Notes: generated from the sequence alone by a model not told the origin. Shown: positions 29,522 to 41,239, numbered from the stretch's first letter. The stretch: DNA of 64,000 nt from Bedellia somnulentella (GCA_963576735.1 OY755184.1:4402001-4466000), one strand, 5' to 3'. Numbers and translations are program-made.

Positions 29522-30244
29522 AGTGGTGAGTAGCTCAGGAGCGAGCCGTTCAAAAGAGCTAGTTCACCTATTCTAGCGTCATATATATCTCGCTCAGCTT
29601 GATTTCAATTATATCAGTAGTTCATTTAGCTCACTAGCTCTTTTCGTTCGAGCGACTCAGAGCGTGTCGATTTAATAGAAAGAGAGGTAGGAACTAGAAA
29701 GAGACATATACATTACTCTCGCGCGGAGCGAGTTGATTTGGTAAATTGATACGTTATTTATTCTAGGAGGAAAAATAGAAATAGAAAATAGCGCCTTTTT
29801 TTTTAAATAATGTTTTCCATTCCAAAAACGAATGAGTTTTGCATATTTGTTTGTCATATAGGCTTACCAATTAAAAAATATAGCAAAGAACATGGAGAGA
29901 GATCCCAAGTTGGATGACTGTTTCATAGATATTTATTATCGCTTCCATTGCTAAATATTTATTAATAATACTAAAATTATTTAATTAGTGTTTAAGCGTC
30001 ATTTTTTAGTTACCGTACGAAATCTGAGTACGAATAGCTCGATACGTAGTTCATTTCGTAGTATCAACTCAAAAGATTCATTTGAGCGAGTCTGATCAGT
30101 GAACGTTTTAGGGTCTCGTGAGCCGTCGTTCATATGAATCACACTGAGCTAGATGAGCCGTTGAGCTAAATGAGTGATATAGTTCAGTTTATGATAAAGA
30201 TACATATCGCTCTTTTCTTTTCAGTGAGCTAGATCTCTCATGCC
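29522..30244. mobile_element. hAT-like non-autonomous element
   Basis: TAGAGTTTAG flanks both sides (from 29514 and from 30245), containing the 8-bp duplication typical of hAT. The left end reads AGTGGTGAGTAGCTCAGGAG. The right end, inverted, reads GGCATGAGAG, ATCTAGCTCACTG. Inside are many GAGCTAG, GAGCGAG and GAGCCGTT strings in both orientations, giving a foldable structure. No transposase frame. Confidence 0.6.
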
Positions 30245-30589
30245 TAGAGTTTAGCATGTGCCCTGATACCAAAAACAGAGGTTTAACAATATTAAAAATC
30301 GTGATAAATTATCTCAGCCTTCAGACGTAGAACGTACATAGCTCCTTGATATAGGCTTTCCCGTTATATCTTAACAAGATATCTTAGATTTTTCAAGTCG
30401 AGTTTAAACGCTATGAAGTATTTATAACAATCTGAAAAAGAAACCATACCGCGATGTAGGATGCAACTACTGGCGCCATCTAGTACAGAATATGTAAATT
30501 AGTAAGGATTTTGTTTTGGACATGGACGGCTTATTTGGCGCAATGGCTTGATAGTGTTATAAACGTAAGAGTAAACAAATATAATCAGA

Positions 30590-31700
30590 ATGCTCCGAAC
30601 TGCTAAGCTATCAGGAGTTACACGTGTTATTGTGAGTCAACCACGAAACAAATGAAATGGCGTTCAATTCTCAATTATTTTTTTAATACTATTCATATTC
30701 TTTTTACGATGGTGTAGACCTTCAAGGAGAACTGAGTAACAGTAATTGCATTGCATCGTTGTGGCCGTCCACCAAAGACGATATTCAACTTGCTTCAAAA
30801 ATTAAAAATCACGATGAGGTTTGTATACCGTACCATCAAGAAATACAATGAAACCACTAGGACTCCAGGGGTGATCAAAGCAATCAAGGCGCGTGTGGCA
30901 AGAAATCCCCACCGCAAGTAGATATTGATGTCTTTGAAGATGGGTTTTACCAGAAGTGCCGTAAAAAATGTACTCGATGAAGACCTGGGACTACGAGCTT
31001 ACCGAAAAAACAGTGGACATATTCTGAAAGCGCGTCTGATAGCTATGAGAGACAAAAAATGCAAAGTATTGCTTAAGCGGTACGCAAGTAAAAGACACTG
31101 CGATATCCCGTTTACAGATGAGATTTTTTTTAATACTTAGGAGAAATACTACAAAAAAATTACAGGGTGTACGCCACCAGCTCTGCGGCCGCTGGAAATG
31201 CCATGCCTAGTGTGCAGCACGGTCATCATCCATCATGATTTAGTGGCGAGTGTCCTACTATGGCCCTGCTGAAGTGTATTTTTGTGAAAAAGGTGTCAAA
31301 ACCAGTGCAAAAGTGTACAGAGACACGGTTATAGATCGCATAGTAAAAGATCTGCCCCAGATACTCTTTGGAGGATGGTCATTTGTGTTTCAACAGGACT
31401 CTGCACCTGCTCATCAGGCCAAAACAAATTAGGAGTGGTTTGAGCGCCAGAATGTCGAGCTATTAAGGCATCAAGATTGTCCTCATCTAGCCCTGACCTC
31501 AATCTACTGGATTACAAAATTTAGTAGGAATTAGAGAAGAAGGTCTGTTCTAAACCTCACAAAAATTTGAGCAGCCTAAAGTCATCATTGACTAAAGCAG
31601 TGACCGATATCGACATGAATATGGGCCGTGCTGCTATTGTAGACTGGCCGCTAAGATTGAAGGCTTTTGTGAAAAGTAGTGGCAATCATTTTGAATAAAT
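30590..31700 (+). pseudogene. Decayed Tc1/mariner transposase, DD37D-like
   Basis: Translated pieces in several frames follow a transposase of the Tc1/mariner superfamily. A helix-turn-helix part is near 30740-31000. YYGPAEVYF is near 31255. FVFQQDSAPAHQAKTN (second catalytic D) is at about 31384-31429. After a stop and a frameshift comes SSPDLNLLDYK (third D) near 31479-31511, then AAIVDWPLRLKAF and GNHFE near 31634-31697. Spacing of the last two acidic residues is about 36-37, as in DD37D families. Multiple stops and frameshifts mean it is dead. Termini were not located. Confidence 0.75.
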
Positions 31701-31884
31701 TGTGTGTTAATTGTTAGCTAATTAAATAACTTTCTATTTGAAAAACTAACTTTACTTAACGTAACGTAACTTTAACCATTAAGGCTGTACATGCGACGGA
31801 AGCTTAAAAATGGAGTGTCTTCTTCCGTTTTTCTAAAATTTCAGGAAATTCACCTTCACTACTCTGCTGAAAAATATACTTTAA

Positions 31885-32130
31885 CCTGCCCAGGAGTATG
31901 AAAAATACTTGTGCCAAGTTTTGTTTAAATCCGTCGAGTAGTTTTTGTTTCCATAAGGAACATAGAAACCGACAGACAGACAGACAAACAAAATTTCACT
32001 GATTGTATTTTTGGCATCAGTATCGATCACTAATCACCCCCTGATAGTTATTTTGAAAATATATTTCATGTACAGAATTGACCTTTCTACAGATTTATTA
32101 TAAGTATAGATAGACTAGCTGACCCGACAG
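31885..32130 (+). repeat. Dispersed lepidopteran repeat
   Basis: TTGTGCCAAGTTTTGTTTAA, GTCGAGTAGTTTTTGTTTCC and (GACA)n followed by TTTGGCATCAG and a right end near GACTAGCTGACCCG match wording I know from lepidopteran repeats. Class not certain. Confidence 0.5.
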
Positions 32131-32274
32131 TCTTCGAGTTGTCACAAAAGTATAGTATGAAGTCTCGTATTCCAAATATTTCATGTTTATTTGCGATTAC
32201 TAAACTTTTATAACATTTCCGTTACCCCAACATTTAATTTACTCATAATATACCTTCCCACTACTCCCGACTCA

Positions 32275-32325
32275 AAACCTACAAAAAGGGGTAGCAAGAG
32301 CTTCAGATTTAGGAATACTTACACA
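32275..32325 (-). mobile_element. SINE-A scrap
   Basis: AAAACCTACAAAAAGGGGTA then GCAAGAGCTTCAGATTTAGG resembles the 3' part of minus-strand SINE-A. Confidence 0.4.
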
Positions 32326-32333
32326 TAACACTA

Positions 32334-32425
32334 TAGAGCTTATTCCATTACACTTTGTCGTTGCTGAATTCAGACGTCCTTCGAAGTTACTGCCGCAGAC
32401 GCTTGTTATTCCACTACACAAATTT
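32334..32425 (+). mobile_element. Second copy of the 14.8-kb MITE, truncated
   Basis: AGAGCTTATTCCATTACACT, GAATTCAGACGTCCTTCGAA and GTTACTGCCGC match the first 90 bp of 14791-14983, then identity stops at CACTACACAAATTT. Confidence 0.75.
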
Positions 32426-33728
32426 CAGTTTGAACGTTTGAACATAATTAGGCGACGCTTACCTTATTGAGATTGTTTTGAACGACATACAATTAAAACA
32501 ATTAGAAGTAAAATTTTCCCTCGAATAAATTGGGAAATTCTATACAGGGCACAACTAAAAAGCTAAAAGCATTAATGTTCCAAAGACTCTGTGATGCGAC
32601 TGTCGGAATTCTTACAGTGCAATATTTCAACTTTTGCGCATTTTGTCTTAAAGTAATTATTACATCTTATTTAAGTTCAAAAGCACTAGTATTTATTATT
32701 GGAGAGGAAAACAGTGCCTATCCTACCTGTCCATTTTCACTTACTATCACTACATATTGCTAAAGGAAAATCACCAGGCGTTCGTTTTGGGAACGCTTAT
32801 AAATCATAGGCCTTGCGAGTTTTATTTGAAATCTGATGAAACTATTTAATTTTGAATAGGAATCATTCAAGCTTTGAAATTTGAATAAAAAATAATGAAA
32901 AAAATGAGAGATTAAATTAGGTTGTTTGAATCGAAGGAGAAAAAATATATACTATAATATCTACTACCTGTAAATTCAGGTAACAGTAAATTTTACATAA
33001 TTACATAAAAAGAGGCATCGGAGCAAATTTACTTTACAATTAAGGTTTTCAGTCATATGCTGCCTCCAATAGTGCCTCTATATCGCGCTCTCATTTGTTG
33101 AATGCAATTTTTTATTCAGTTGTGCATCGGCAATACACACCTGCATGAAATTGTTACTCAAAAAAAAGAATAAGCTTTAAGATCCCCATTAAAAACAAAA
33201 AATATTAATATAAAGTTTATTAGAAAACTATATTAATCCATTATAATAAGTAATGAATGTTCTTATATAAACCTCATTACACAAGCACTTCGGTTTTGCT
33301 ATAGTTTTGCTTATCTCACGGTCAAGGCAGGAATGAGAGCAAAACAGGGCATAGCTTAGATTAATGCCTTACTTTGGGGTCACTGTGGTTCTAGCTAGAA
33401 TATATGATCAAACGCACCACCTTATCATATAACAAAGAAATCAAGCCATCATATAGTACAGATATAGTCAATCGAAGTTGCCTCCTGTTCCATGTCATTT
33501 TTTGTTTGGTTTGATTAGGTTGATTTGTTCATGAAAGTTCCGCTAAGCTCTTAAAGCTTTTCAATCTATCGCCTATCTTCAAGGCTGTAATTTCTTTTCT
33601 GTGCTATCACGTGATAGCCAGCAAGGCATGCTCGATGATCACTGTGTTGCATACAACTGTGGTCTTGAAGGTTATTCAGGGTTACAAAATTAGTAAAATA
33701 AAATAATAATTTGCTGTCTTGGTTATTT
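32426..33728. other. Intergenic, nothing recognised
   Basis: About 1.3 kb without recurring families or persuasive coding frames; the 77-codon plus frame at 32530-32763 has no splice, start-context or composition support. Confidence 0.45.
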
Positions 33729-33987
33729 TATGTTATGCCGTGTAGTGCCGGCTTAGAATGTCGCTACCCCTTTCTACCCACGGGTGTCGTAAGAGGCGAC
33801 TAAGGGTATTGGGGCTTTTTATTGGATTTTTGGGCGATGCGGTTGGAGACCCATCACCAAAAACCTTTATTTTTACTATCTTTTCCCCACTCAACTTCCA
33901 AAAGTGGCTGAGGAATTTATAATTCCTTAGCTCTGGTTACCCCTTCTAGGGAAATATAGCCGTGAGTATATGTATGTATGTATGTAT
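33729..33987 (+). mobile_element. Full-length SINE-A, subfamily 2
   Basis: GCCGTGTAGTGCCGGCTTAG start with ACCCACGGGTGTCGTAAGAG. GGTTATTT at 33721-33728 recurs at 33988-33995, leaving eight extra bases (TATGTTAT) before the family start. Confidence 0.9.
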
Positions 33988-34176
33988 GGTTATTTAAAAA
34001 AAAATAAGAAATGGAATCACATAGGGTAACTGATGACTCTAGTTTTGTTTGTTTTCTTTACTTCAACAAGTTTAAGAAATAAAACAGTTTATGACATAAT
34101 TACAACACTTAATAAAAACAAAAAATACAAATTTTTCTAACCAAAAAACCATTTCACTAAACTTTTAAAAAATTAT

Positions 34177-34493
34177 CTAATTCACCTTCTTCTGTACAGA
34201 AGTAAATTTTTCAAGTTTTTTTAGAAGTATTCTCTCTCTTTTTTCACAAATAACAAACAACATTGTTCTTTTATATGACAGAAACTGTATCATTAAAAGA
34301 TTTCCTTCCCATATAAACTCCGCACAGATCTTTCTATCATAAAACAGATAGATTAACAAGCCCGTGAATCTACTATTAGCATATGACGTCCTATACTCTG
34401 CAATGCAACATTCGTATTTTGAACTTTCAACTCTAAAAATACTCCCGTCTTCCTGACCCAAGTAACCTGTAGTCCGCGCAGTCGCCGACACTT
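34177..34493 (-). CDS. Hypothetical protein or terminal exon, ~105 aa
   Basis: Not recognised. The frame ends in TAG at 34177-34179. It starts after GACCTTTCAG, a good splice acceptor at 34494-34496 (first two bases complete a split codon). Translation has a plausible mixed composition (GYLGQEDGSIFRVESS, then AEFIWEGNLLMIQFLSYK, then a Lys/Glu-rich end). It alternates hydrophobic stretches as in a small alpha/beta domain and has balanced codons. GTG at 34491 is not a likely start; an upstream ATGGCGGCAG at about 34533 is in another frame and reaches TGA within nine codons. It may be a last exon whose first exon lies between 34.5 and 34.9 kb, or a decayed gene. Confidence 0.4.
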
Positions 34494-34910
34494 CTGAAAG
34501 GTCAAATCACGCGCTGTTCTGCCGCCATTGTTTATCAATTAATAGATAAATTCAAATTAGTGATCAAAAAAATTGTAAGTGAAACGATGTGTGATATGTG
34601 ATTTTTTAATGATTAATTTTCATTAATAATATATCTCTAAAAATTTTATATAAAATTCTGGTCTACGAAAGTTTATTCTACATTACTTATATTATAACTA
34701 TGGTATGTAAAAATTTTATCTTATAATATCAATTAAATGTTTACAAAATCATGTACAAAGAACTGAATCATTGATTTGGATGTTATAAAAGTGTAAAAAC
34801 GTTCACTGAAGTTATCTTTTTAATTATTACTTCCGCTCATTTCATGCTTCAGTTTTATCAGTTACAAGTTCATTCTTTATTAAGCTGTGGTGGTCTTAAA
34901 ATTGTAGTAA

Positions 34911-35585
34911 TTATAGGACTCTGATTAATTCACGATTCTTTAATTCTCTTTTGGCATTATTTTTCATGCGACGAGGAAATAACGTTTTTCTGTAAATGCT
35001 TCTATCAACTGGGCGAAGAGACAGGGGATCGTTAATTACATCTTCTAAATAATTGTCAATTGATTTGTCACTTTGAGGTGTTCTTGCTTTGGTTTCACGT
35101 CGAGATAAATCCCTAATGAAACTTATGTCTTTATCATCATCAAATTTCTTATATTTACAATTCGCTACATCTGAACAAATTCTAGCATCAGAGGCCGTAG
35201 TAGTTGTAGGAACTACAGTAGTCGGTACGGCTGTGGTGGTTTCGCTTGTTATATATATAGTTTCTGGTGTAGAGTCATCGATATTATATTGTACCCCTGG
35301 CACAATAATTGGGTATGGAAATGGTATCAGCATATAGCCTTGCGGAGTCGGCTCTTCAGTAGGGGTTTCAAAGCAGTGTGGACAATGTTTTCTGCAGCAT
35401 TCTTCTTTTCCTTCACACGTTTTACAATCACACGGGCAGCTGTCATTATCATCATCACAATCTCCGCTGTCAAGAACTTCCACTTCGTAATTTCTCCCTC
35501 GTCGCGCCTCTTGTGTCTCGTCACTGTCACTATGTTGTATTGTTTTATCATGTGTCAAGATTATGATGAATATTGTTATTAACGC
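34911..35585 (-). CDS. Cys-rich and Thr-rich probably secreted protein, main exon
   Basis: Not recognised. This exon encodes 224 residues from a TTTTCTTTTCAG acceptor (35586 onward) to TAA. It opens with ALITIFIIILTH, a likely signal-peptide core, then an acidic stretch. Residues 43-71 hold nine cysteines (C43, 50, 52, 54, 57, 63, 64, 68, 71). They are followed by Pro-rich GYMLIPFPYPIIVPG, a Thr-rich linker (113-130), two more cysteines (137, 143) and a basic C-terminal third with RR pairs. Phase is 0 at the acceptor. One possible first exon is an ATG directly followed by GTAATTAC at 35832, which would give MALITIF... after a 246-bp intron; this is speculative. Composition and long frame argue for a real gene. 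Confidence 0.65.
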   Translation of the reverse strand, partial: ALITIFIIILTHDKTIQHSDSDETQEARRGRNYEVEVLDSGDCDDDNDSCPCDCKTCEGKEECCRKHCPHCFETPTEEPTPQGYMLIPFPYPIIVPGVQYNIDDSTPETIYITSETTTAVPTTVVPTTTTASDARICSDVANCKYKKFDDDKDISFIRDLSRRETKARTPQSDKSIDNYLEDVINDPLSLRPVDRSIYRKTLFPRRMKNNAKRELKNRELIRVL

Positions 35586-36540
35586 CTGAAAAGAAAAGGT
35601 TTTTCTTAAATAAAGAACTGAAATGAGCTCAAAGTAAATGCAATAATATATCAATTGAAAATATGGAACCTGGCCGAGTCGCTGACAGTCAACACATAAA
35701 TAAAACTACTTCATTTAGCATATATAATTTGACATGTTGGTACTTTCGGGATGTACAAAGGGCACTAAGAAAGTATTACCTTTAATTCTTACAGGGTAGA
35801 AAATTTCAGATTAATTTAAATAAGTAATTACCATTAAAATAAAAAACGTAATATATGAAACAACATTAAGTTTGCTACTACGCTACTCGGTAACCGAGAT
35901 TTAGCTCTTCCAAGGCATTCTTCCTATATAATATAACTTAATTAATAAGAAAACTCGGAAGCAATCATACTAAGACTGCTATCCCTAGCAAAATCGAACC
36001 CACAACAGCCGTCGTTACAGAATTTTTGTTAAGCCACTAATCATTTCAAATTTTATTTTATAAATTTATAAAGGCAGTTAAGAAATAGTATAACAAAAAA
36101 TATACTCTTACACGTAAAAATAATATTAAACATTTAAATTCTGCACTGATCACTATTCACACGGCATAAAATAAATCATTTTTTTTTATAAACTAATCCT
36201 ACTAATTTAATAAAAATAACCTCATTTCTTCACTGTTAAACAAACATATATTTACCCATTTATAAAACATTTCAGTAGGAAAATTACATTGCACAGTACA
36301 CACACAATACGTTTATCACTGCATTATGGTGCTTATTGTCGAGTTCAGGTGTAAGAAATGAGCTTGGTTATTCTTTTTTTAATTGCATTGTTAGCTGGCA
36401 CAGTAGTTATATAATTAGCTATTTTATAACTTTACATTTAAGTTTAACAGGGATTACGCAAGTTTTAGACAAATTTGTTTATTTGGAATTAGTTTTAGAT
36501 AATTATATTAAATTACTAACTTATTCATAGACAGTTGGCC
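35586..36540. other. Upstream region or intron of the secreted-protein gene
   Basis: AT-rich. It holds a minus-oriented tRNA-like scrap at about 35985-36025 (GGTTCGATTTTGC B-box on the minus strand). A first exon may be here. No other family recognised. Confidence 0.4.
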
Positions 36541-36544
36541 GGGG

Positions 36545-36737
36545 GGGAGCTATTGGAAACTTCTAAGCCAATTCAAGAAGTTGAGTGAAGAATAGATTGT
36601 AAAATAAAGGATAGATGCTGTAGGGTCTCTAGCCACATCTCCAAATATAATTTTTAAAGCCCCAATACTCTTAGTCCCCCCTTACGAACACTGACGGGAA
36701 GGAAAGTAATGCTTTTCTAATCCAACACTACACAGCC
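36545..36737 (-). mobile_element. Decayed SINE-A
   Basis: AAGAAGTTGAGTGAAGAATA, GTAGGGTCTCTAGCCACATC and CCAACACTACACAGCC follow minus SINE-A order with many changes; the 3' end is lost. Confidence 0.65.
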
Positions 36738-36817
36738 GTTAAATTTAAAAATAGTTAATTATATTCATATTATGTTATAGAATATAGAACTATTTCTAAA
36801 TATGTTGTAATTAGCAA

Positions 36818-36945
36818 CCCAATGACGTCACAATGCTGCCGATATGTTGGCGCGAGTGCCGGTCGCAGTTCACAGCGAATTCAGATATAGCGGCGGTCCA
36901 TGGGGTCACGACCTCGCCCGGGAGACCGAAATAGTCTGTGGAACT
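36818..36945. promoter_or_regulatory. GC-rich promoter-like island with CRE site
   Basis: A GC/CpG-rich patch in AT-rich surroundings with AATGACGTCACAAT (palindromic CREB/ATF site TGACGTCA at 36822-36829), GTTGGCGCGAGTGCCGG and AGCGGCGGTCCATGG. No gene start is identified on either side; a small minus frame at 36906-37118 overlaps it. A shared string GGGTCACGACCTCGCC recurs at 38230. Confidence 0.3.
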
Positions 36946-37294
36946 ACGTCATGTATTTGGAGATGTTTCGGGTTTTGTGTTAAAAAGTTTTTAGGGAGGT
37001 TGAGAAGTCTGTAAAATATGTATTTTCTTACAATGTATCTTCGAGACTGAAGCAAAATTTGCATCATGTCAGCTGTTTTTTGTTGTCTAACAGTTTCGTG
37101 GCCCCCTATTATATCCATGATTATTTTTTAACTTTAACCTGTTTCTAAATACTACAATTTTTATTGAATTCTGATCGATAATCATTTTGGTTTATTATTC
37201 TGTCAGATAGATGGGCCTGATATCAGCTTTACTAGCTAGGTTGGTAAATAGTAATTTACCACCTTTGCAACAGCTCATATATATCCCGACTAAG

Positions 37295-37545
37295 GCTGTG
37301 TAGTGTCGGCTTAGAATAGCACTACCCCATTTCTTCCGGTGGGTGTACGTAAAAGGCGACAAACGGTATTGGGGCTTTAAAGGAATTATTAGGCGATGCG
37401 ATTGGAGACCCATCACCAACAACCTTTATTTTACCATCTTTTCCCCACTCAACTTTCCAAAGATGGCTGAGGAATTTCTCATTCCTTAGCTCTGGCTACC
37501 CCATCTAGGGATTTATAGCCGTGAGTATATGTATGTATGTATGTA
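37295..37545 (+). mobile_element. Full-length SINE-A
   Basis: GCTGTGTAGTGTCGGCTTAG to GCCGTGAGTATATG and tail. An opposite-strand copy begins 170 bp further on. Confidence 0.9.
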
Positions 37546-37717
37546 AAGGACTTGAGCCTACCCTGAATAAGGTGATTTTGTCATAGCCAACCGCCTTGGT
37601 TAGCGTTAAGTGCGGGTTGTAAGATTAACAATTACCTACAGCAGTGATACTCGCTGGGACACGAAACAGTTTCACCCTTCTATAAAGTCCTATTGAAATA
37701 ATAGGATTTTATGAAGG

Positions 37718-37972
37718 TACATACATAAATACATACATATGCTCACGGCTATAAATCCCTAGAAGGGGTAGCCAGAGCTAACGAATTAGAAATTCCTCAG
37801 CTACTTTTGGAAGTTGCGTGGGGAAAAGATGGTAAAATAAAGGTTGTTGGTGATGGGTCTCCAACCGCATCGCCCAAAAATCCCTTAAAAAGCACCAATA
37901 CCATTAGTCGTCTCTTACGTACACCCACCGGAATTAAAGGGGTAGTGCTATTCTAAGCCGACACTACACAGC
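37718..37972 (-). mobile_element. Full-length SINE-A
   Basis: GTACATACATAAATACATAC tail to CACTACACAGC. Slightly diverged at GGAATTAAAGGGG. Confidence 0.9.
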
Positions 37973-38370
37973 AAAGGTGTTCCCCTTTATATGGGTTTCC
38001 CTATCTTTAGGGTAACCAAGCGGCTTCTATTATTCAGTTTATTGATACCCCAATAAAAACCCTCAAATGGGAATGCACTTATATATTAGTCAAACCTCAC
38101 AAATGTTATTTGTCAAATAACCCCCGAAAACCGAAGCCGAGACTTCCATATTGTGATCCAAATGGTCTACCGCTAGGCCTTGGAGGCAGGGAGAAGTAAT
38201 AATTAGTATCATAAGAAACATCAAATGTCGGGTCACGACCTCGCCTCGACGAATTTAGCCCCGGACCAGCGCCGGCTGCCAACCGGAGAACACGCCATTT
38301 TATAACGAGTTATGCGGTTGCTTTTATTTGTTGTGACAAACATTAATATATTGTTTTATTACGTACGTTT

Positions 38371-38598
38371 GCTGTGTAGTGTCGGCTTAGAATAGCACTA
38401 CCCCATTTATTCCGGTGGGTGTACGTAAGAGGCGACTAACGGTATAGGGGCTTTTTAAGGGATTTTAGGGCGATGCGGTTGGAGACCAATCACCAACAAC
38501 CTTTATTGTACCATCTTTTCCCCACTCGGCTTCCAATAGTGGCTTAGGAATTATTAATTTCTCAGCTCAGCTTTAAGTGATTCATAGCCGTGAGTAAA
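38371..38598 (+). mobile_element. SINE-A with damaged 3' end
   Basis: Normal 5' end. The hairpin region is deleted (CTCAGCTCAGCTTTAAGTGA) and there is no ATGT tail after GCCGTGAGTAAAT. Confidence 0.85.
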
Positions 38599-38824
38599 TC
38601 GAGTCAATAATATAGACTTTTATATCATGTTGCTTTTGGTGAAAACTATGAATAAATTTGAAATTTCATATAACTTTTACTGAAATGTAAAATTCTTGTT
38701 TCAATCAATGCTTATCAATTCTGATACATTTACGTGGACATATAATGAAAAGAAAGGTATCTCCTCATTTTCATGGCTGCATCATCATTTAACAAAATTA
38801 ATTTTCAAATAACATAATAAATTT

Positions 38825-39025
38825 GCTGTGTAGTGTCGGCTACGATTAGCATTACCCCATTTCTTCCCGTGTGTGTTTGTAGGAGACAACTAACGGTATT
38901 AGGGCTTTTAAGAGAATTTTGGGCGATCCGGTTGGCGTACCCATCACCAAAAACCTTTATTTTACAACCTTTTCCCCACTCAACTTACAAAAAACTCTGG
39001 CTATAGAGATTTGTAGTGTGAACGT
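38825..39025 (+). mobile_element. Diverged SINE-A
   Basis: GCTGTGTAGTGTCGGCTACG start; body recognisable to AACTTACAAAAAACTCTGG, then a shortened 3' end without tail. Confidence 0.75.
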
Positions 39026-39080
39026 TGTGCTGATTCTAAGAGTTTCTATCTGCGTGATATAATGTAGAGTTCAAACAGTT

Positions 39081-39180
39081 TGAATGTTTTTGTTCATGGA
39101 AACCTCATGTGGGGATTATTTATTACTAATAAATAAAGGATAAATAAAGGCTAGAAAAATTTCGACACAGGCGTAATTTT
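39081..39180 (-). mobile_element. SINE-P, truncated, not folded back
   Basis: Family tail (TGTTTTTGTTCATGGAAACC, TCATGTGGGGATTATT) and body to TTTCGACACAGGCG, then stops inside the tRNA part. AAACAGTT flanks both sides (39073-39080, 39181-39188). Confidence 0.75.
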
Positions 39181-39499
39181 AAACAGTTGTCATTTTTCAT
39201 AATATGGAATTCGCAAACCAAAAAAAAACTTTTGAATATTTTGATAATTCATTTGAAAGAGAATCAGCAACATGATGGGTCGTTTGCTATACAGGTTGTT
39301 TTTATCAACTGACCTTATCAGCTTATCAAATCAAGTGTGTGCATGACCACAATACTCTACCACTGATAAGTCATGTGCCGTATCATCGTGACTTATTTGA
39401 CAAAAGGGTGGGTGTAGTGAACAGAAAAATTATTTACTGACAAAAACAAAAGTAAATCATGATATATTAATACCAATGAGAAGTACTTTTCATGGATGA

Positions 39500-39645
39500 T
39501 CAAGTATCATCATCATCATCAGCCAATGTTGATGATAGGCCTCTTGCAATGATCTACGCAACAACCGGTCCTGTGCTGCCTTCATCCATCTGTTTCCCGC
39601 GACTGCCATGTCGTTCGTTGGTCATTCTTATAGGAGGCCATAATG
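39500..39645 (-). mobile_element. 3' region of a common lepidopteran LINE
   Basis: CATCATCATCATCAGCCAAT, GATAGGCCTCTTGCAATGAT, CAACCGGTCCTGTGCTGCCT and TTCTTATAGGAGGCC follow the order I remember for a widespread lepidopteran non-LTR element, opposite strand to 20327-20362. Confidence 0.65.
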
Positions 39646-39864
39646 AGCCTTGATGACCTTCGGTGAAAACAAGAGTTGTAATGACGAAAGTTTGTACAGA
39701 AGTGTTAGACAGCAAATGAGGGATTAAATTATGATTGTTGTACTCGTATTTTAGTTTGACAACGCTTTTTCAGTTTAGGAGGCTAGCTAGGACTGTATAT
39801 CTCGGAATCATTTAATACTGAGGGCCAATATGTTGTGTATTTATTACATTTATTAACTAAATCT

Positions 39865-40114
39865 ACATACATACATATATATACTCACGGCTATAAATCC
39901 CTAAAAGGGGTAGCCAGAGCTGAGAAATTAGAAATTTCTCAGTTACTTTTGGAAGTTGAGTGGGGAAAATATGGTAGAATAAAGGTTGTTGGTGATGGGT
40001 CTCCAACCGCATCGCCCAAAAATCCCTTAAAAAGCCCCAATACCGTTAGTCGCCTCTTACGTACACCCACCGGAAGAAATGGGGTAGTGCTATTCTAAGC
40101 CGACACTACACAGC
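39865..40114 (-). mobile_element. Full-length SINE-A
   Basis: ACATACATACATATATATAC tail to CACTACACAGC, close to the family consensus. Confidence 0.9.
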
Positions 40115-40489
40115 TATAAACAAAGAAAAAAACAAATAGGTTCTAATTCCTAAATCTACCGCTTGGTAAATTCCCTTACAACAAACCATTATGGTATTTA
40201 GTTTATTAGTCCGTTGTTCAAGTTATAATTAGATTAAACGTACGCTCCAAATATCTTCATCCATTGATTAAAATTGTGTTTTCGTCGCTTGAGGATTGCT
40301 AACATCCTGTTTTTATCACTATTTCCTTCGATAATTCCAATAAGAGAAGTATACATACCAGTTTAATTTTCATCTCTGCTAATCAGCCCATATAACTAGT
40401 TCATACAAACTATCTAGTTCCAGTTATTTTACGAGGATCAATAATGAAAATAATCCTTCTGTAGTTTAAAAACCAAGAAAAAATAACAT

Positions 40490-40830
40490 TTTCCATAATA
40501 AATTGTGAGCGTGCGACGATTTTCCCCGGTGCGGCATCGACGTAAGGTTAAGAGCCCGTTATCAGTGTTTTATCAGCCACTTGAGCATACGCGCCGTGTT
40601 CGTTTGACCTGGCAACCTCAGTTATCAGGTGGGTGCCTCGATAAACACCGTCGCCTTTACCTGTTGATTGTTCCGTTTTAAAACTAAATTTCAACAACTT
40701 ATTTACCTTTTGAACTTTGACCGCGGATTCGCGACGTTCGGTTCGATTTTCAAACTGTCGTGTGCTGTGATTGGCGGAATTGTCTTTGGTTTTGCAAAGA
40801 GTTTGTGTGCTCAGAGGTTTGTTGGTAATT
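40490..40830 (+). promoter_or_regulatory. Promoter or 5' exon candidate with GATA-site cluster
   Basis: A GC/CpG-rich, repeat-free tract upstream of the coding exon at 42.7 kb. Within about 100 bp (40555-40655) are four TTATCA or GATAA sites (CGTTATCAGTG, TTTTATCAGCC, AGTTATCAGGTGG, CGATAAACACC). To the right is TTCGATTTTCAAACTGTCGT then TGATTGGCGG (CCAAT-type). GTTGTTGGTAATTG near 40820 could be the donor of a noncoding first exon. Inferred from composition and position. Confidence 0.35.
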
Positions 40831-41239
40831 GAAAATGGAATTATAACCTAGTAGTTTTTTCTTTGCTTATATTATATACAGGTAATTAAGATGTTAAAGA
40901 TCAATAAAAATGATATTTAAACGTTTCATTGATAAAAGTACATGTTTTTGCTGCATACGAGAATGAACTACTTTCCAGTTACATATAATTCAACATGCAT
41001 TATTTAGAAAGTAGTTTTAGCCTAGTTAAGGACACCAAAATAGTTTGTGATACTTAGTCTTACTATATTTATGTAGCTATTAAAAAAAAGGTGAAGTGAC
41101 TATTATTTTTTCCGATCCAGACACAGGTATAGATATTAATAAAGGTGAGACAAAGAAATTAAAGCACAATAAATATAATTGTTTGTTTAGTAATAATTGA
41201 TACGGTTATCAGTCACCTATTAGCAATACATTCTGATTG

